Shown one piece after another: positions 1 to 5,509 of a stretch of DNA of 5,510 nucleotides. This DNA comes from Rhodothermales bacterium (GTDB lineage: Bacteria; Bacteroidota; Rhodothermia; Rhodothermales; VXPQ01). The stretch is taken from positions 1 through 5,510 of the forward strand of contig JANQSQ010000610.1 in the NCBI GenBank assembly GCA_028283985.1, in the 5' to 3' direction. The translations under genes and the position numbers were made by a program. The notes below the pieces were generated by a model. It saw only the letters and a program-made list of their open reading frames with translations. It ran no database searches and was not told where the DNA came from. Positions within the stretch are counted from its first letter, which is position 1, and every line of letters begins with the position of its first letter.

Positions 1-28
1 AGTTAACCCCTCTCGGCTTATGCTCAAG

Positions 29-64
29 CAAGGCCCCCGTTGCCGCAAGGCAGCGGGGGCCTTG
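29..64 (+). terminator. Strong GCAA-tetraloop hairpin, probable terminator of the gene to the left (copy A)
   Basis: Bases 29-44 pair with 49-64 to form a 16-bp stem with one G-U wobble, capped by a GCAA loop (45-48), which is a GNRA-type tetraloop. The hairpin is followed by TGCGTTTG, so the T tract is poor, but the stem is exceptionally stable. A near-identical copy lies inverted at 2934-2971. The orientation suits termination of a plus-strand gene ending before or near base 1; a TAA at 4-6 could be its stop, but the frame cannot be judged. Seen directly: the fold and the second copy. Inferred: terminator function. Confidence 0.7.
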
Positions 65-109
65 TGCGTTTGAAAGTTATGAAATAATTACAGGACAATG
101 CTTAAAAAT

Positions 110-145
110 CATGTAATGATTATAACTATCTGCATGTAGTTACAT
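110..145. repeat. Short direct and inverted repeats in the AT-rich leader of the recombinase gene
   Basis: CATGTAATGA (110-119) is echoed by CATGTAGTTA (133-142), a direct repeat matching at 8 of 10 bases with a 23-base period. ATGTAA (111-116) and TTACAT (140-145) form a 6-bp inverted repeat spanning the same stretch. Tyrosine recombinases often bind short repeats beside their own gene, so this could be a recombinase-binding or attachment region, or an autoregulatory operator. In DNA this AT-rich, chance repeats are common, so only the repeats themselves are certain. Confidence 0.3.
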
Positions 146-174
146 AATTTTTATGGTGAGAGTTGGGACAACTC

Positions 175-1203
175 ATGACGGTGCAACGCGGTCAAGTTGG
201 GTCGTTGCCCCTGTCTGTGTGGCTGAGAGAAAGGCTAAGACCGGTGAAGTGGCTTAGTGTACGCCCCCCAAACACTATGATTACCCCAAACGGGCACGCG
301 GCCCATATCAGCGCCGATACCGACTTGATCGAGAAATTTCTCGCGAAATACGAACGCCCCAACACGATTCGCATTTATCGCTATTTCCTGAGGCTATTCT
401 TCGGGAAGGGAGTGGTAAACATCCAGGAAGCCAGAGCGATCACCACCGATTACGTCAACAAAAAAATCGAAGAGGCGGAAAAAGTTTTTGCACCGTCCAC
501 CGTCGAAGGCCTGGTGACCACTGCATCCCTCTTTTTCGATTGGCTTTGCGCCATAGACATTGTACGTAAAAATCCGGCGAACAAGCACCTTATCCGAAAG
601 CGAAGGCGAGAGAATAGAGCGCAGCGCAAGATATTCGCTCTGTCGAAAGAAGAAGCCCAACGCCTACTTGACGCAACGTTCACTGGACCGAACCGCTGCA
701 ATACAGAGAAGCGCAATCATGCCATTGTCCTTACGCTGATTAATTGCCTGCTCCGACGTTCCGAAATTAGCGCTGTGGACGTAGAGCACATCCGAAGACT
801 ACACGGACATTGGGTGCTCGACCTGCCCGAAACGAAAGGCGGCATTAATCAATTCGTTAAGATACCTGTTCATGTAGTGGATACAATACAGGATATGCGA
901 GCATACTACGGCATCGAATCCGGTCCGCTATGGAGGGCAATGACAGGCCCGACGTTGGGTACTCGCTTGAGTTCGCGGCAGATCAACTATGTCATTTGGA
1001 GGGCAGCGAAGCGGGCTGGATTGCCACCGGGAATTTCCATCCATACCCTAAGGCATACGGGATGTACGCTTGCGCTGGAAGCGGGCGCAACGCTCCATCA
1101 GGTGCAGATCCACGCGCGGCACAAGAGTATCAACACTACCCTGCGCTACATTCACCAGAGAGACAAACTCAACAACTCCGCCGCCGACTTTATAGGGATA
1201 TAA
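175..1203 (+). CDS. Tyrosine recombinase / phage-type integrase (XerC/XerD-like), catalytically complete
   Basis: This is a site-specific DNA recombinase that would cleave and rejoin DNA through a phosphotyrosine intermediate. With the ATG at 175 it is 342 aa. An N-terminal SAM-like core-binding domain lies at about residues 50-140, and the catalytic domain at about 155-335. All six catalytic residues are visible: Arg194 in the LLRRSE box, Lys221 in ETKGG, His290 and Arg293 in HTLRH, His316 in ARHKS and Tyr325 in TTLRYIH. The spacing (His290 to Tyr325 is 35, His316 to Tyr325 is 9) matches XerD. Two things differ from the consensus: the usual Gly before Leu-Arg in box I is Leu, and the usual LGH reads ARH. 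The start is uncertain. TTG 163, ATG 175 and ATG 277 are in frame and none has a good ribosome site. ATG 277 would give 308 aa, nearest to XerC/XerD, and residues before it look unlike the family. The gene stands alone on its strand, facing DUF2400. Sampled GC of about 37-48% is well below the flanking genes, which suggests acquisition. Its target and element are unknown. Confidence 0.93.
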   Translation: MTVQRGQVGSLPLSVWLRERLRPVKWLSVRPPNTMITPNGHAAHISADTDLIEKFLAKYERPNTIRIYRYFLRLFFGKGVVNIQEARAITTDYVNKKIEEAEKVFAPSTVEGLVTTASLFFDWLCAIDIVRKNPANKHLIRKRRRENRAQRKIFALSKEEAQRLLDATFTGPNRCNTEKRNHAIVLTLINCLLRRSEISAVDVEHIRRLHGHWVLDLPETKGGINQFVKIPVHVVDTIQDMRAYYGIESGPLWRAMTGPTLGTRLSSRQINYVIWRAAKRAGLPPGISIHTLRHTGCTLALEAGATLHQVQIHARHKSINTTLRYIHQRDKLNNSAADFIGI

Positions 1204-1276
1204 TCTCTGTCCTGCGGTATTTCATGAGAGAGGCCCCGCCCCGGTTTATCCGGAGCGATTCTGAAGATGTGTGTGT

Positions 1277-2050
1277 TTATGGCGGGCCGTAAGCGCCTGC
1301 GCCGAAAAAGGCGAAATCGTAGCGCGCCGGATCCTGTGCGCACAGGCGACGGCAATTTTCCGTCAGCTCGATACAGGCTTTCCAGTCGTTGCTCTTGCGC
1401 GTGAGCATGCCCAGACGACGGGCTTCCCGCCCCGAATGCACATCCAGGGGGAGCATGAGCTGGTTCGGCGCAATGCGGTCCCACAGGTTCATATCCACCG
1501 GCCCCGGGCGCACCATCCACCGGAGGTACATGTTCAGCCGCTTGCAGGCGCTTCCCGTTGCAGGACGCGCAAGGTGTTTCCGAAGGCGCGGCGGAGTATG
1601 CGGATGCGCGGAAAGGACCGCTTCGCCGAATCCCTGTATGGCAGGGCCGACATGGGGTGCGGAGACCGGCAAATATCGGGCAAAGAGCTCCTCCATCGTG
1701 TTGCGCCGGCGCAGCAGAATGCCCAGGTTATGCGTGAACCAGAAAAGGTCCTCCGGCTGAAATGTCCGGTGCCTGAATCCGTGCAGACGCTCAGCGTCCC
1801 GTTCCCCATCGAATTCGCGGACGAAGGCATAGGGTTGAAAACGCATCCGCTCGCAGAGATCGTTCATCTTCGCCAGCACGGTCTCCCGGCGGCCCCAGGC
1901 GAGCAAGGCGGCATATACGCCGATCACCTCCCGATCGCGCGGATCGTCGAATCCGTGGGGGATGGAGATGGGATCCTTGTCGATAAAAGCCGGCCGTTCG
2001 AAATGGCGAACGAGCCGCTCGAGGTAATGATGCGTAGCGCCGGGGATCAT
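1277..2050 (-). CDS. TIGR02757 / DUF2400 family protein, full length, function unknown
   Basis: The 257-aa product carries the signature blocks of the TIGR02757 (DUF2400) family from end to end: DPISIPHGF at residues 26-34, an acidic-led helix ending ALLAWGRR at 48-55, SACKRLNMYLRWMVR at 167-181, PLDVHSGREARRLG at 201-214, DWKACIELT at 222-230 and DPARYDFAFFGAGA at 240-253. There is no signal peptide or membrane segment, so it should be cytoplasmic. No reaction is established for the family to my knowledge. The order Lys-rich helix, PLD-x-H, LG, RK resembles the helix-hairpin-helix DNA glycosylase layout, in which a late Asp is catalytic, but that is inference from motif shape only. The ATG at 2050 gives the expected N-terminus. 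The frame stays open upstream, but I see no better start, and the family's conserved region begins about 20 residues in. It begins 64 bases after the hicB stop on the same strand and could be read from that transcript. GC of about 60-68% in sampled lines resembles the secreted-protein gene, not its immediate neighbours. Confidence 0.9.
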   Translation of the reverse strand: MIPGATHHYLERLVRHFERPAFIDKDPISIPHGFDDPRDREVIGVYAALLAWGRRETVLAKMNDLCERMRFQPYAFVREFDGERDAERLHGFRHRTFQPEDLFWFTHNLGILLRRRNTMEELFARYLPVSAPHVGPAIQGFGEAVLSAHPHTPPRLRKHLARPATGSACKRLNMYLRWMVRPGPVDMNLWDRIAPNQLMLPLDVHSGREARRLGMLTRKSNDWKACIELTENCRRLCAQDPARYDFAFFGAGAYGPP

Positions 2051-2078
2051 GCGGAACGGGATAGTTCCGAAAGCCGGG

Positions 2079-2092
2079 ATGATGCATGATGC
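2079..2092. repeat. Two tandem 7-bp units (ATGATGC) upstream of the DUF2400 gene
   Basis: ATGATGC occurs twice back to back (2079-2085 and 2086-2092) in the 64-base gap between the end of hicB and the start of the DUF2400 gene. The repeat is seen directly. A role is unknown, and an array this short can arise by chance or by slippage. Confidence 0.3.
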
Positions 2093-2114
2093 ATAACGAA
2101 AAACGCGATCCCGA

Positions 2115-2555
2115 TCAGGTGAGTTGCAATGCAGGCTCGTCGGCGATTACCAGACTGCGTCCGACCATACGCAATGCCCGTTCGACTTGTCCGATATGGG
2201 AACGATGATCAAGATTAAGCAGCTTGCGGATAGCGCCTTCACTCAACCCCATGCGGCGGGCCAGTTCGATTTTTGTGATACGCTGTGCCCGCATTGCCGA
2301 GTAAAGAGCCAGTTTGGCGGCGACAATTGAGCGAACGGCGATACGCTTCTGGCCAGCGATAACAGGGCTCGGGAAAGGGATATCTTCACGGCATTCAATG
2401 TACGCGCCCAATGCAGCCACAAGGGCATCCTCCGCCATGGCCAGCGCCTCGGCGTGATCACTGCCGCTGGTAAGCGCCTCGGGCACATCGGGAAAGGAAA
2501 CCGAGAACCCGCCATTTGCTTCGGGGGTCAACACGCACGGGTATGCATACTGCAT
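2115..2555 (-). CDS. hicB: HicB-family antitoxin with C-terminal helix-turn-helix
   Basis: This is the antitoxin of a HicAB type II toxin-antitoxin pair. It would bind and neutralise the HicA RNase and, through its DNA-binding domain, repress the operon. It is 146 aa. The N-terminal half is the partial RNase-H-like HicB fold: YPCVLTPEANGGFSVSFPDVP at residues 5-25, with the family's typical GGFxVxFPDxP core, then the helix EALAMAEDALVAALGAY at 36-52. The C-terminal half is an Xre-like helix-turn-helix at about 92-125, with KIELARRMGLSEGAIRKLL at 95-113. The start ATG shares its A with the hicA stop (TGATG). It is preceded by AAAGGAGG at the right distance, so the start is firm and translation is probably coupled to and stronger than that of hicA. 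No truncation is visible. Seen: both domains and the overlap. Known of the family: the antitoxin and repressor roles. Inferred: that this copy is active. Confidence 0.92.
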   Translation of the reverse strand: MQYAYPCVLTPEANGGFSVSFPDVPEALTSGSDHAEALAMAEDALVAALGAYIECREDIPFPSPVIAGQKRIAVRSIVAAKLALYSAMRAQRITKIELARRMGLSEGAIRKLLNLDHRSHIGQVERALRMVGRSLVIADEPALQLT

Positions 2556-2761
2556 CAGAAATCCTCCTTTGGAATATCGAGTTGCTTCAGCATGTTACGA
2601 AACGTGCCCGCCGCCAACTCACCTTGCTTGACCGTCGTGCGATGGTTGCCAACGTACAGAATGCCATGACTTCCTTTTCCTTGCCGTGGATCATAGTGAT
2701 ATCCTTTGCCATGTCGTTTGGCGTAGCGTATGGCTCGCCTGAGAAATTCAGCACCTGTCAA
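2555..2761 (-). CDS. hicA: HicA-family mRNA interferase toxin (TTG start)
   Basis: This is the toxin of the HicAB pair, a small double-stranded-RNA-binding-fold RNase that cleaves mRNA when not bound by HicB. From the TTG at 2761 it is 68 aa. It shows an N-terminal helix (TGAEFLRRAIRYAKRHG, residues 2-18), the catalytic loop GKGSHG with the presumed active His32, a short beta hairpin (ILYVGNHRTTV, 34-44) and the closing helix GTFRNMLKQLDI (52-63). These features match the subfamily that begins with a Met-x-Gly-x-Glu/Asp-Phe-helix. I chose TTG 2761 because AAAGGTG sits five bases before it and the protein then begins where the family usually does. An in-frame TTG at 2788 would add nine unsupported residues, for 77 aa. 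There is no ATG near the N-terminus. A weak start on the toxin and a strong ribosome site on the downstream antitoxin fit the need for antitoxin excess. Sampled GC is about 48%. Confidence 0.88.
   Translation of the reverse strand: MTGAEFLRRAIRYAKRHGKGYHYDPRQGKGSHGILYVGNHRTTVKQGELAAGTFRNMLKQLDIPKEDF
2563..2570 (-). promoter_or_regulatory. Strong Shine-Dalgarno for hicB inside the hicA 3' end
   Basis: The minus strand reads AAAGGAGG, followed by seven bases (ATTTCTG) and the hicB ATG. It overlaps the last codons of hicA (encoding PKEDF). This is the best ribosome site in the window and fixes the hicB start. It would let the antitoxin be translated efficiently even from a message on which hicA initiates poorly at TTG. 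Confidence 0.85.
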
Positions 2762-2766
2762 ATTCG

Positions 2767-2773
2767 CACCTTT
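2767..2773 (-). promoter_or_regulatory. Shine-Dalgarno (AAAGGTG) deciding the hicA start
   Basis: The minus strand reads AAAGGTG with a five-base spacer (CGAAT) before the TTG at 2761. It would lie inside the coding region if the upstream TTG at 2788 were the start. The site therefore favours the shorter, family-typical HicA. Confidence 0.55.
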
Positions 2774-2819
2774 ATGTACGATTGTCAATAGAAATGTCTT
2801 AAAAATGGTGTATCAATGC

Positions 2820-2856
2820 TCGGAATCACTCCGAAGCCCGACCACTATACATATAG
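2820..2856. promoter_or_regulatory. Two short inverted repeats upstream of hicA, candidate HicB operators
   Basis: CTATA-CA-TATAG (2845-2856) is a perfect 5-bp inverted repeat with a two-base spacer. TCGGA-ATCAC-TCCGA (2820-2834) is a second 5-bp inverted repeat with a five-base spacer. Both lie 59-95 bases before the hicA start in the leader where a repressor would act. HicB proteins with a helix-turn-helix are known to autoregulate by binding inverted repeats near their promoter. Assigning either site to this HicB is inference. Confidence 0.3.
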
Positions 2857-2882
2857 ATTCATAATCCCGCCGGATATAACTC

Positions 2883-2910
2883 CAAATTTTTCAAAGGGCG
2901 TGTCCGGCAA
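2883..2910 (-). promoter_or_regulatory. Possible hicAB promoter of Bacteroidota type
   Basis: On the minus strand a TTG (2910-2908) is followed after 17 bases by AAAATTTG (2890-2883). The Bacteroidota housekeeping sigma consensus is a TTG-containing -33 element and TAnnTTTG at -7, with 17-23 bases between. The match lacks only the first T of the -7 element. It would start a transcript about 115 bases before hicA. The rest of the 2789-2933 stretch shows no gene. Low confidence, since such short motifs arise by chance in AT-rich DNA. Confidence 0.25.
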
Positions 2911-2933
2911 CGTGACGCCGCCGCCACAAACAC

Positions 2934-2971
2934 GCAAAACCCCCGCCGCCTTGCGGCAACGGGGGCCTTGC
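2934..2971 (-). terminator. GCAA-tetraloop hairpin terminator of the secreted-protein gene (copy B, inverted)
   Basis: Read on the minus strand, 2971-2955 pairs with 2950-2934 in a 17-bp stem capped by GCAA (2954-2951). Part of its right arm is TTTT. It begins 87 bases after the stop of the type IX-secreted protein gene, the natural place for its terminator, and it separates that gene from hicAB. Its first 24 bases are identical to bases 28-51 of copy A on the plus strand. The three stem differences from copy A all turn Watson-Crick pairs into G-U pairs, so pairing survives in RNA. Confidence 0.75.
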
Positions 2972-3058
2972 TGAGAAATAATGCGACTTTTACCCTCCCC
3001 CGCTCAGAATTAGCCGAAATATGAAATATAAGCCGAGGGCCGGACTCGCTCCCGCCGC

Positions 3059-5509
3059 TTATTTAACCAGAACCATTGTACGCGTAATCGTCTTGTCGCC
3101 GGCTACCAGGCGGTACACGTAGGTCCCGTTCGGCAAGTGATTGGCGCCGAAGCGCACCGTGTGCCGGCCGGCGGCCTGCAGGCCGTCAATGAGCACATCC
3201 ACTTCGCGACCAAGCATGTCGTACACGACGAGGCGAGCGTCGCCTGCCTGCGGCAGCGCGTAGTCGATGGTCGTCTGCGGATTGAACGGGTTCGGATAGT
3301 TCTGCGAAAGCGCGACTTCCGTCGGAAGCTCCTCGCCTTCCGTACCGGTGGTAACCCCTTCGCATGGACCACTCATATCCACGCCATCGCAAGACACCAC
3401 CGTGACGGTCGTCGTCGCCGAAACCTTGTAGCGTTCACGGTCCGTTGCCGAAACCGTCACGGTCGCCGAGTTGGCAGCGGTGGGCGTAACCGTCAGCGTA
3501 GCCGCAACAGGGTCCAGCACGAGACGCATGGCCGACGTGTACACATCGTTCTCCTTGCTGATGCCCGCGTAGACATGATCGGCTACCACATCCTCTACGC
3601 CCATACTGAACAACAGTCCGCCCGGAAGCACATCGCCTTCCGCTGCGTTCGGATCGATGAAGAGCGGCATATAGTCCTCTTCCGCCTCTTCGCCCGTGAG
3701 ATTCCGCAGGTGTATTACCAGCGCATCGGCGCCCGTCCTCAGCGAGAAGCCGGAAGCCAGAATGTCTCGCACAACCGGGTCCGCATTCACGATCGGTTTC
3801 CTGGCCGCCTCGACCGTCAGGTCGAAGTACGCGGGGACACTGGTCTCGTTAAGGGTGTTCGTAGCCGTGACCTTAACGCGGGTGGTCTCGGTGTCATCCC
3901 GCCAGACCGGGGTAATCGTCACGACACTGCCGTCCACTGTTATCGTGGCGATCTCGCCCTCCGGCTTCAACGTATACGTCAGCCCCCCTTTCGTGGGATC
4001 CGAGAACGCTTTCGGCTCGCCATTCCCATTGCCGTTCAGGTCTTCCAGATCGAACGTGACGGCGTCCCCGTCCGCCGCTACTTTCCTGGCGCCAATGGGG
4101 ACATCCGGCACCGGCGAGGTCCTGGTTACGACCGCCAGGACGAAGACATCCTTCACGGACTTGGCGTCAGGGTACAGCCCGGTGCTGTCCGCCTCAGCAC
4201 GAGTACCGGTATCCTCTATACACCTGTCCACATCCGGTTCACCCCCCGCGGGACCGCCAAGCCTGGAGAACGTACCCTTTCCATAAAAGGTGGAACCGCT
4301 CCGGCACCGCCTCCCCCTGTCCGTGGCCGTTACCGTGAACGCGGCCGAACCCGGCGCGCGGGGGTTAATGGTTACGGTAGCTGCGGAATGCCCAACGCCG
4401 CCACCCGTCACATCCGTTAGCGCAACCTTCGCAGTCATGTACGAAGTCACCCAGGTGAACTCGTTATCCGTACCCACTCTGGTCGCGGCGCCATCATCGA
4501 TGCTGACGGCATAAGTCAATGCCGCGGCGTCCGCATTGCCGGCGTCCCTGACTGTAAAGTTTTCAGGATCGTCGAAGGCCGCAGTCAGATCGACTGCCGT
4601 ATCCGCGCCGGCGTTCTCGCGCAGGACCATGTCTGCAAGCGGCGTATCGACATACGGATTGACGGCCGTACCTATGACCACACTGATCCGCTTTATGGCG
4701 TACTCGCCGGCAGCGTCATGGGCAAACACCCGCACGTCGGTTGCATCGCCCATCTGCGCCTTGCTCGTAAGCGCAACCGTCAGGTTGTTGCCGGATATCG
4801 CCACACGTACGACAGCTTCTCCATCGGATCCATCGGCCGCTCCTCTGCCCACCGTATCCGCCTCGGCGGTGTAGGTAATGAACACTTCGTCCGGATCGGT
4901 GAACCAGGACGTCATTGGGTACTCTTCGGACGGGTTGTCCCTCGGCGCCAGTTCTAGGCGCACCATATCTGCCTGCGCGCCCGCATTGTACCCCTCCCCG
5001 GACGCCTGACCCGTAAGCATGGGCGCATTGGCCGACACGACCTCGAAATCGACGGGGGCGCCCGGATTGCTATCGTTAATGGCGGCATCGCCATCCGGAG
5101 CCAGAACGATCCTGAAAGCGCCCGGGGTAATCGGAGAAATCACCAGATCGCCCCCGCTATCAAAGGCGACCAGGGCAAGGGTTCCCACGACAGACGCCGT
5201 GTTGCCGTCTTCGACCGTGGCAGGATTCAGCACGGCGTTCACAGTCCCGATCCGGTAGTGATGCACCTGCAATCGTTGGCTACCGGTGGGGTCGGTGCTG
5301 ACTTCTATGCTGCCGCCTCCCATGCGGAGCACGTGGATCTGCGCCGTCGCCGTCGCGGAGCCCGCACCCAGGAAGCCCGCAAGCAACAGGCGCGCCGCAA
5401 AGCACCCCTTGAAACCGATGCCCCTTCCAGGAGGCCGCAAGCCGTTCCGGACCCGCCCCCCGGCGCGCGCGCGGTCGATCACATTGAATTTCCGGAAAAA
5501 GAATGTCAT
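3059..5509 (-). CDS. Secreted multi-domain (cadherin/Ig-like) protein with type IX secretion sorting domain
   Basis: This 816-aa product is predicted to be exported by Sec, then across the outer membrane by the type IX secretion system, and released or anchored at the surface. A hydrophobic segment (FAARLLLAGFLGAGSATATA, residues 37-56) ends in an AxA site before Gln57. The n-region before it is unusually long and Arg-rich. A beta-rich region of unknown type follows (about 60-190). Four irregular cadherin/Ig-like units come next, each marked by an F-x-D-P turn at 203-206, 312-315, 502-505 and 617-620, usually with an LTY-like strand and a closing VTATD-like strand. The second unit carries an insert (about 397-455) with Cys402 and Cys430. 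A linker with Cys707 and Cys716 leads to the type A sorting domain (about 728-816), with SQNYPNPFNPQTTIDYALP at 735-752, YDMLGREV, NGTYVYRL and a basic C-terminus. No enzymatic motif is seen, so adhesion or matrix binding is only a guess. The ATG at 5509 touches the window edge, so an earlier start is possible; an in-frame TTG at 5440 would give a more usual signal peptide. Confidence 0.88.
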   Translation of the reverse strand: MTFFFRKFNVIDRARAGGRVRNGLRPPGRGIGFKGCFAARLLLAGFLGAGSATATAQIHVLRMGGGSIEVSTDPTGSQRLQVHHYRIGTVNAVLNPATVEDGNTASVVGTLALVAFDSGGDLVISPITPGAFRIVLAPDGDAAINDSNPGAPVDFEVVSANAPMLTGQASGEGYNAGAQADMVRLELAPRDNPSEEYPMTSWFTDPDEVFITYTAEADTVGRGAADGSDGEAVVRVAISGNNLTVALTSKAQMGDATDVRVFAHDAAGEYAIKRISVVIGTAVNPYVDTPLADMVLRENAGADTAVDLTAAFDDPENFTVRDAGNADAAALTYAVSIDDGAATRVGTDNEFTWVTSYMTAKVALTDVTGGGVGHSAATVTINPRAPGSAAFTVTATDRGRRCRSGSTFYGKGTFSRLGGPAGGEPDVDRCIEDTGTRAEADSTGLYPDAKSVKDVFVLAVVTRTSPVPDVPIGARKVAADGDAVTFDLEDLNGNGNGEPKAFSDPTKGGLTYTLKPEGEIATITVDGSVVTITPVWRDDTETTRVKVTATNTLNETSVPAYFDLTVEAARKPIVNADPVVRDILASGFSLRTGADALVIHLRNLTGEEAEEDYMPLFIDPNAAEGDVLPGGLLFSMGVEDVVADHVYAGISKENDVYTSAMRLVLDPVAATLTVTPTAANSATVTVSATDRERYKVSATTTVTVVSCDGVDMSGPCEGVTTGTEGEELPTEVALSQNYPNPFNPQTTIDYALPQAGDARLVVYDMLGREVDVLIDGLQAAGRHTVRFGANHLPNGTYVYRLVAGDKTITRTMVLVK

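Noticed and set aside
145..152. TAATTTTT resembling a Bacteroidota -7 element before the recombinase gene
   Set aside because: There is no TTG-type -33 element at 17-23 bases upstream, and the surrounding DNA is AT-rich enough for this match to occur by chance.
153..257. Short open frame beginning ATG 153 (34 codons) overlapping the start of the recombinase gene
   Set aside because: It has no ribosome site and no recognisable product, and it is within chance length. A leader peptide cannot be excluded, but nothing supports it.
1204..1276. Possible bidirectional terminator in the convergent gap between the recombinase and DUF2400 genes
   Set aside because: Only a 4-bp CCGG/CCGG arm pair and a 5-bp TCTCT/AGAGA pair with a long loop are visible, with no T tract. 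This is too weak to call.
1271..2089. 272-codon plus-strand frame over the DUF2400 gene
   Set aside because: The minus-strand frame carries conserved TIGR02757 blocks throughout. The plus-strand product has none and is compositionally typical of a shadow.
2783..2788. TTGACA near the long-form hicA start as a -35 promoter box
   Set aside because: The sequence about 17 bases further (GAATTT region) is a poor -10, and a start there would fall at or beyond the preferred hicA start codon.
28..2971. Reading the two hairpin copies as attL and attR of an integrated element
   Set aside because: Attachment sites left by integration are direct repeats, and these copies are inverted. Each also sits where a terminator of the outward neighbouring gene is expected.
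3137..4420. Long open frame of 427 codons on the plus strand, opposite the secreted-protein gene
   Set aside because: It is an antisense shadow in GC-rich DNA. Its translation is rich in Arg and His, has no domain pattern, and overlaps a gene whose minus-strand product has clear domains and a sorting signal.
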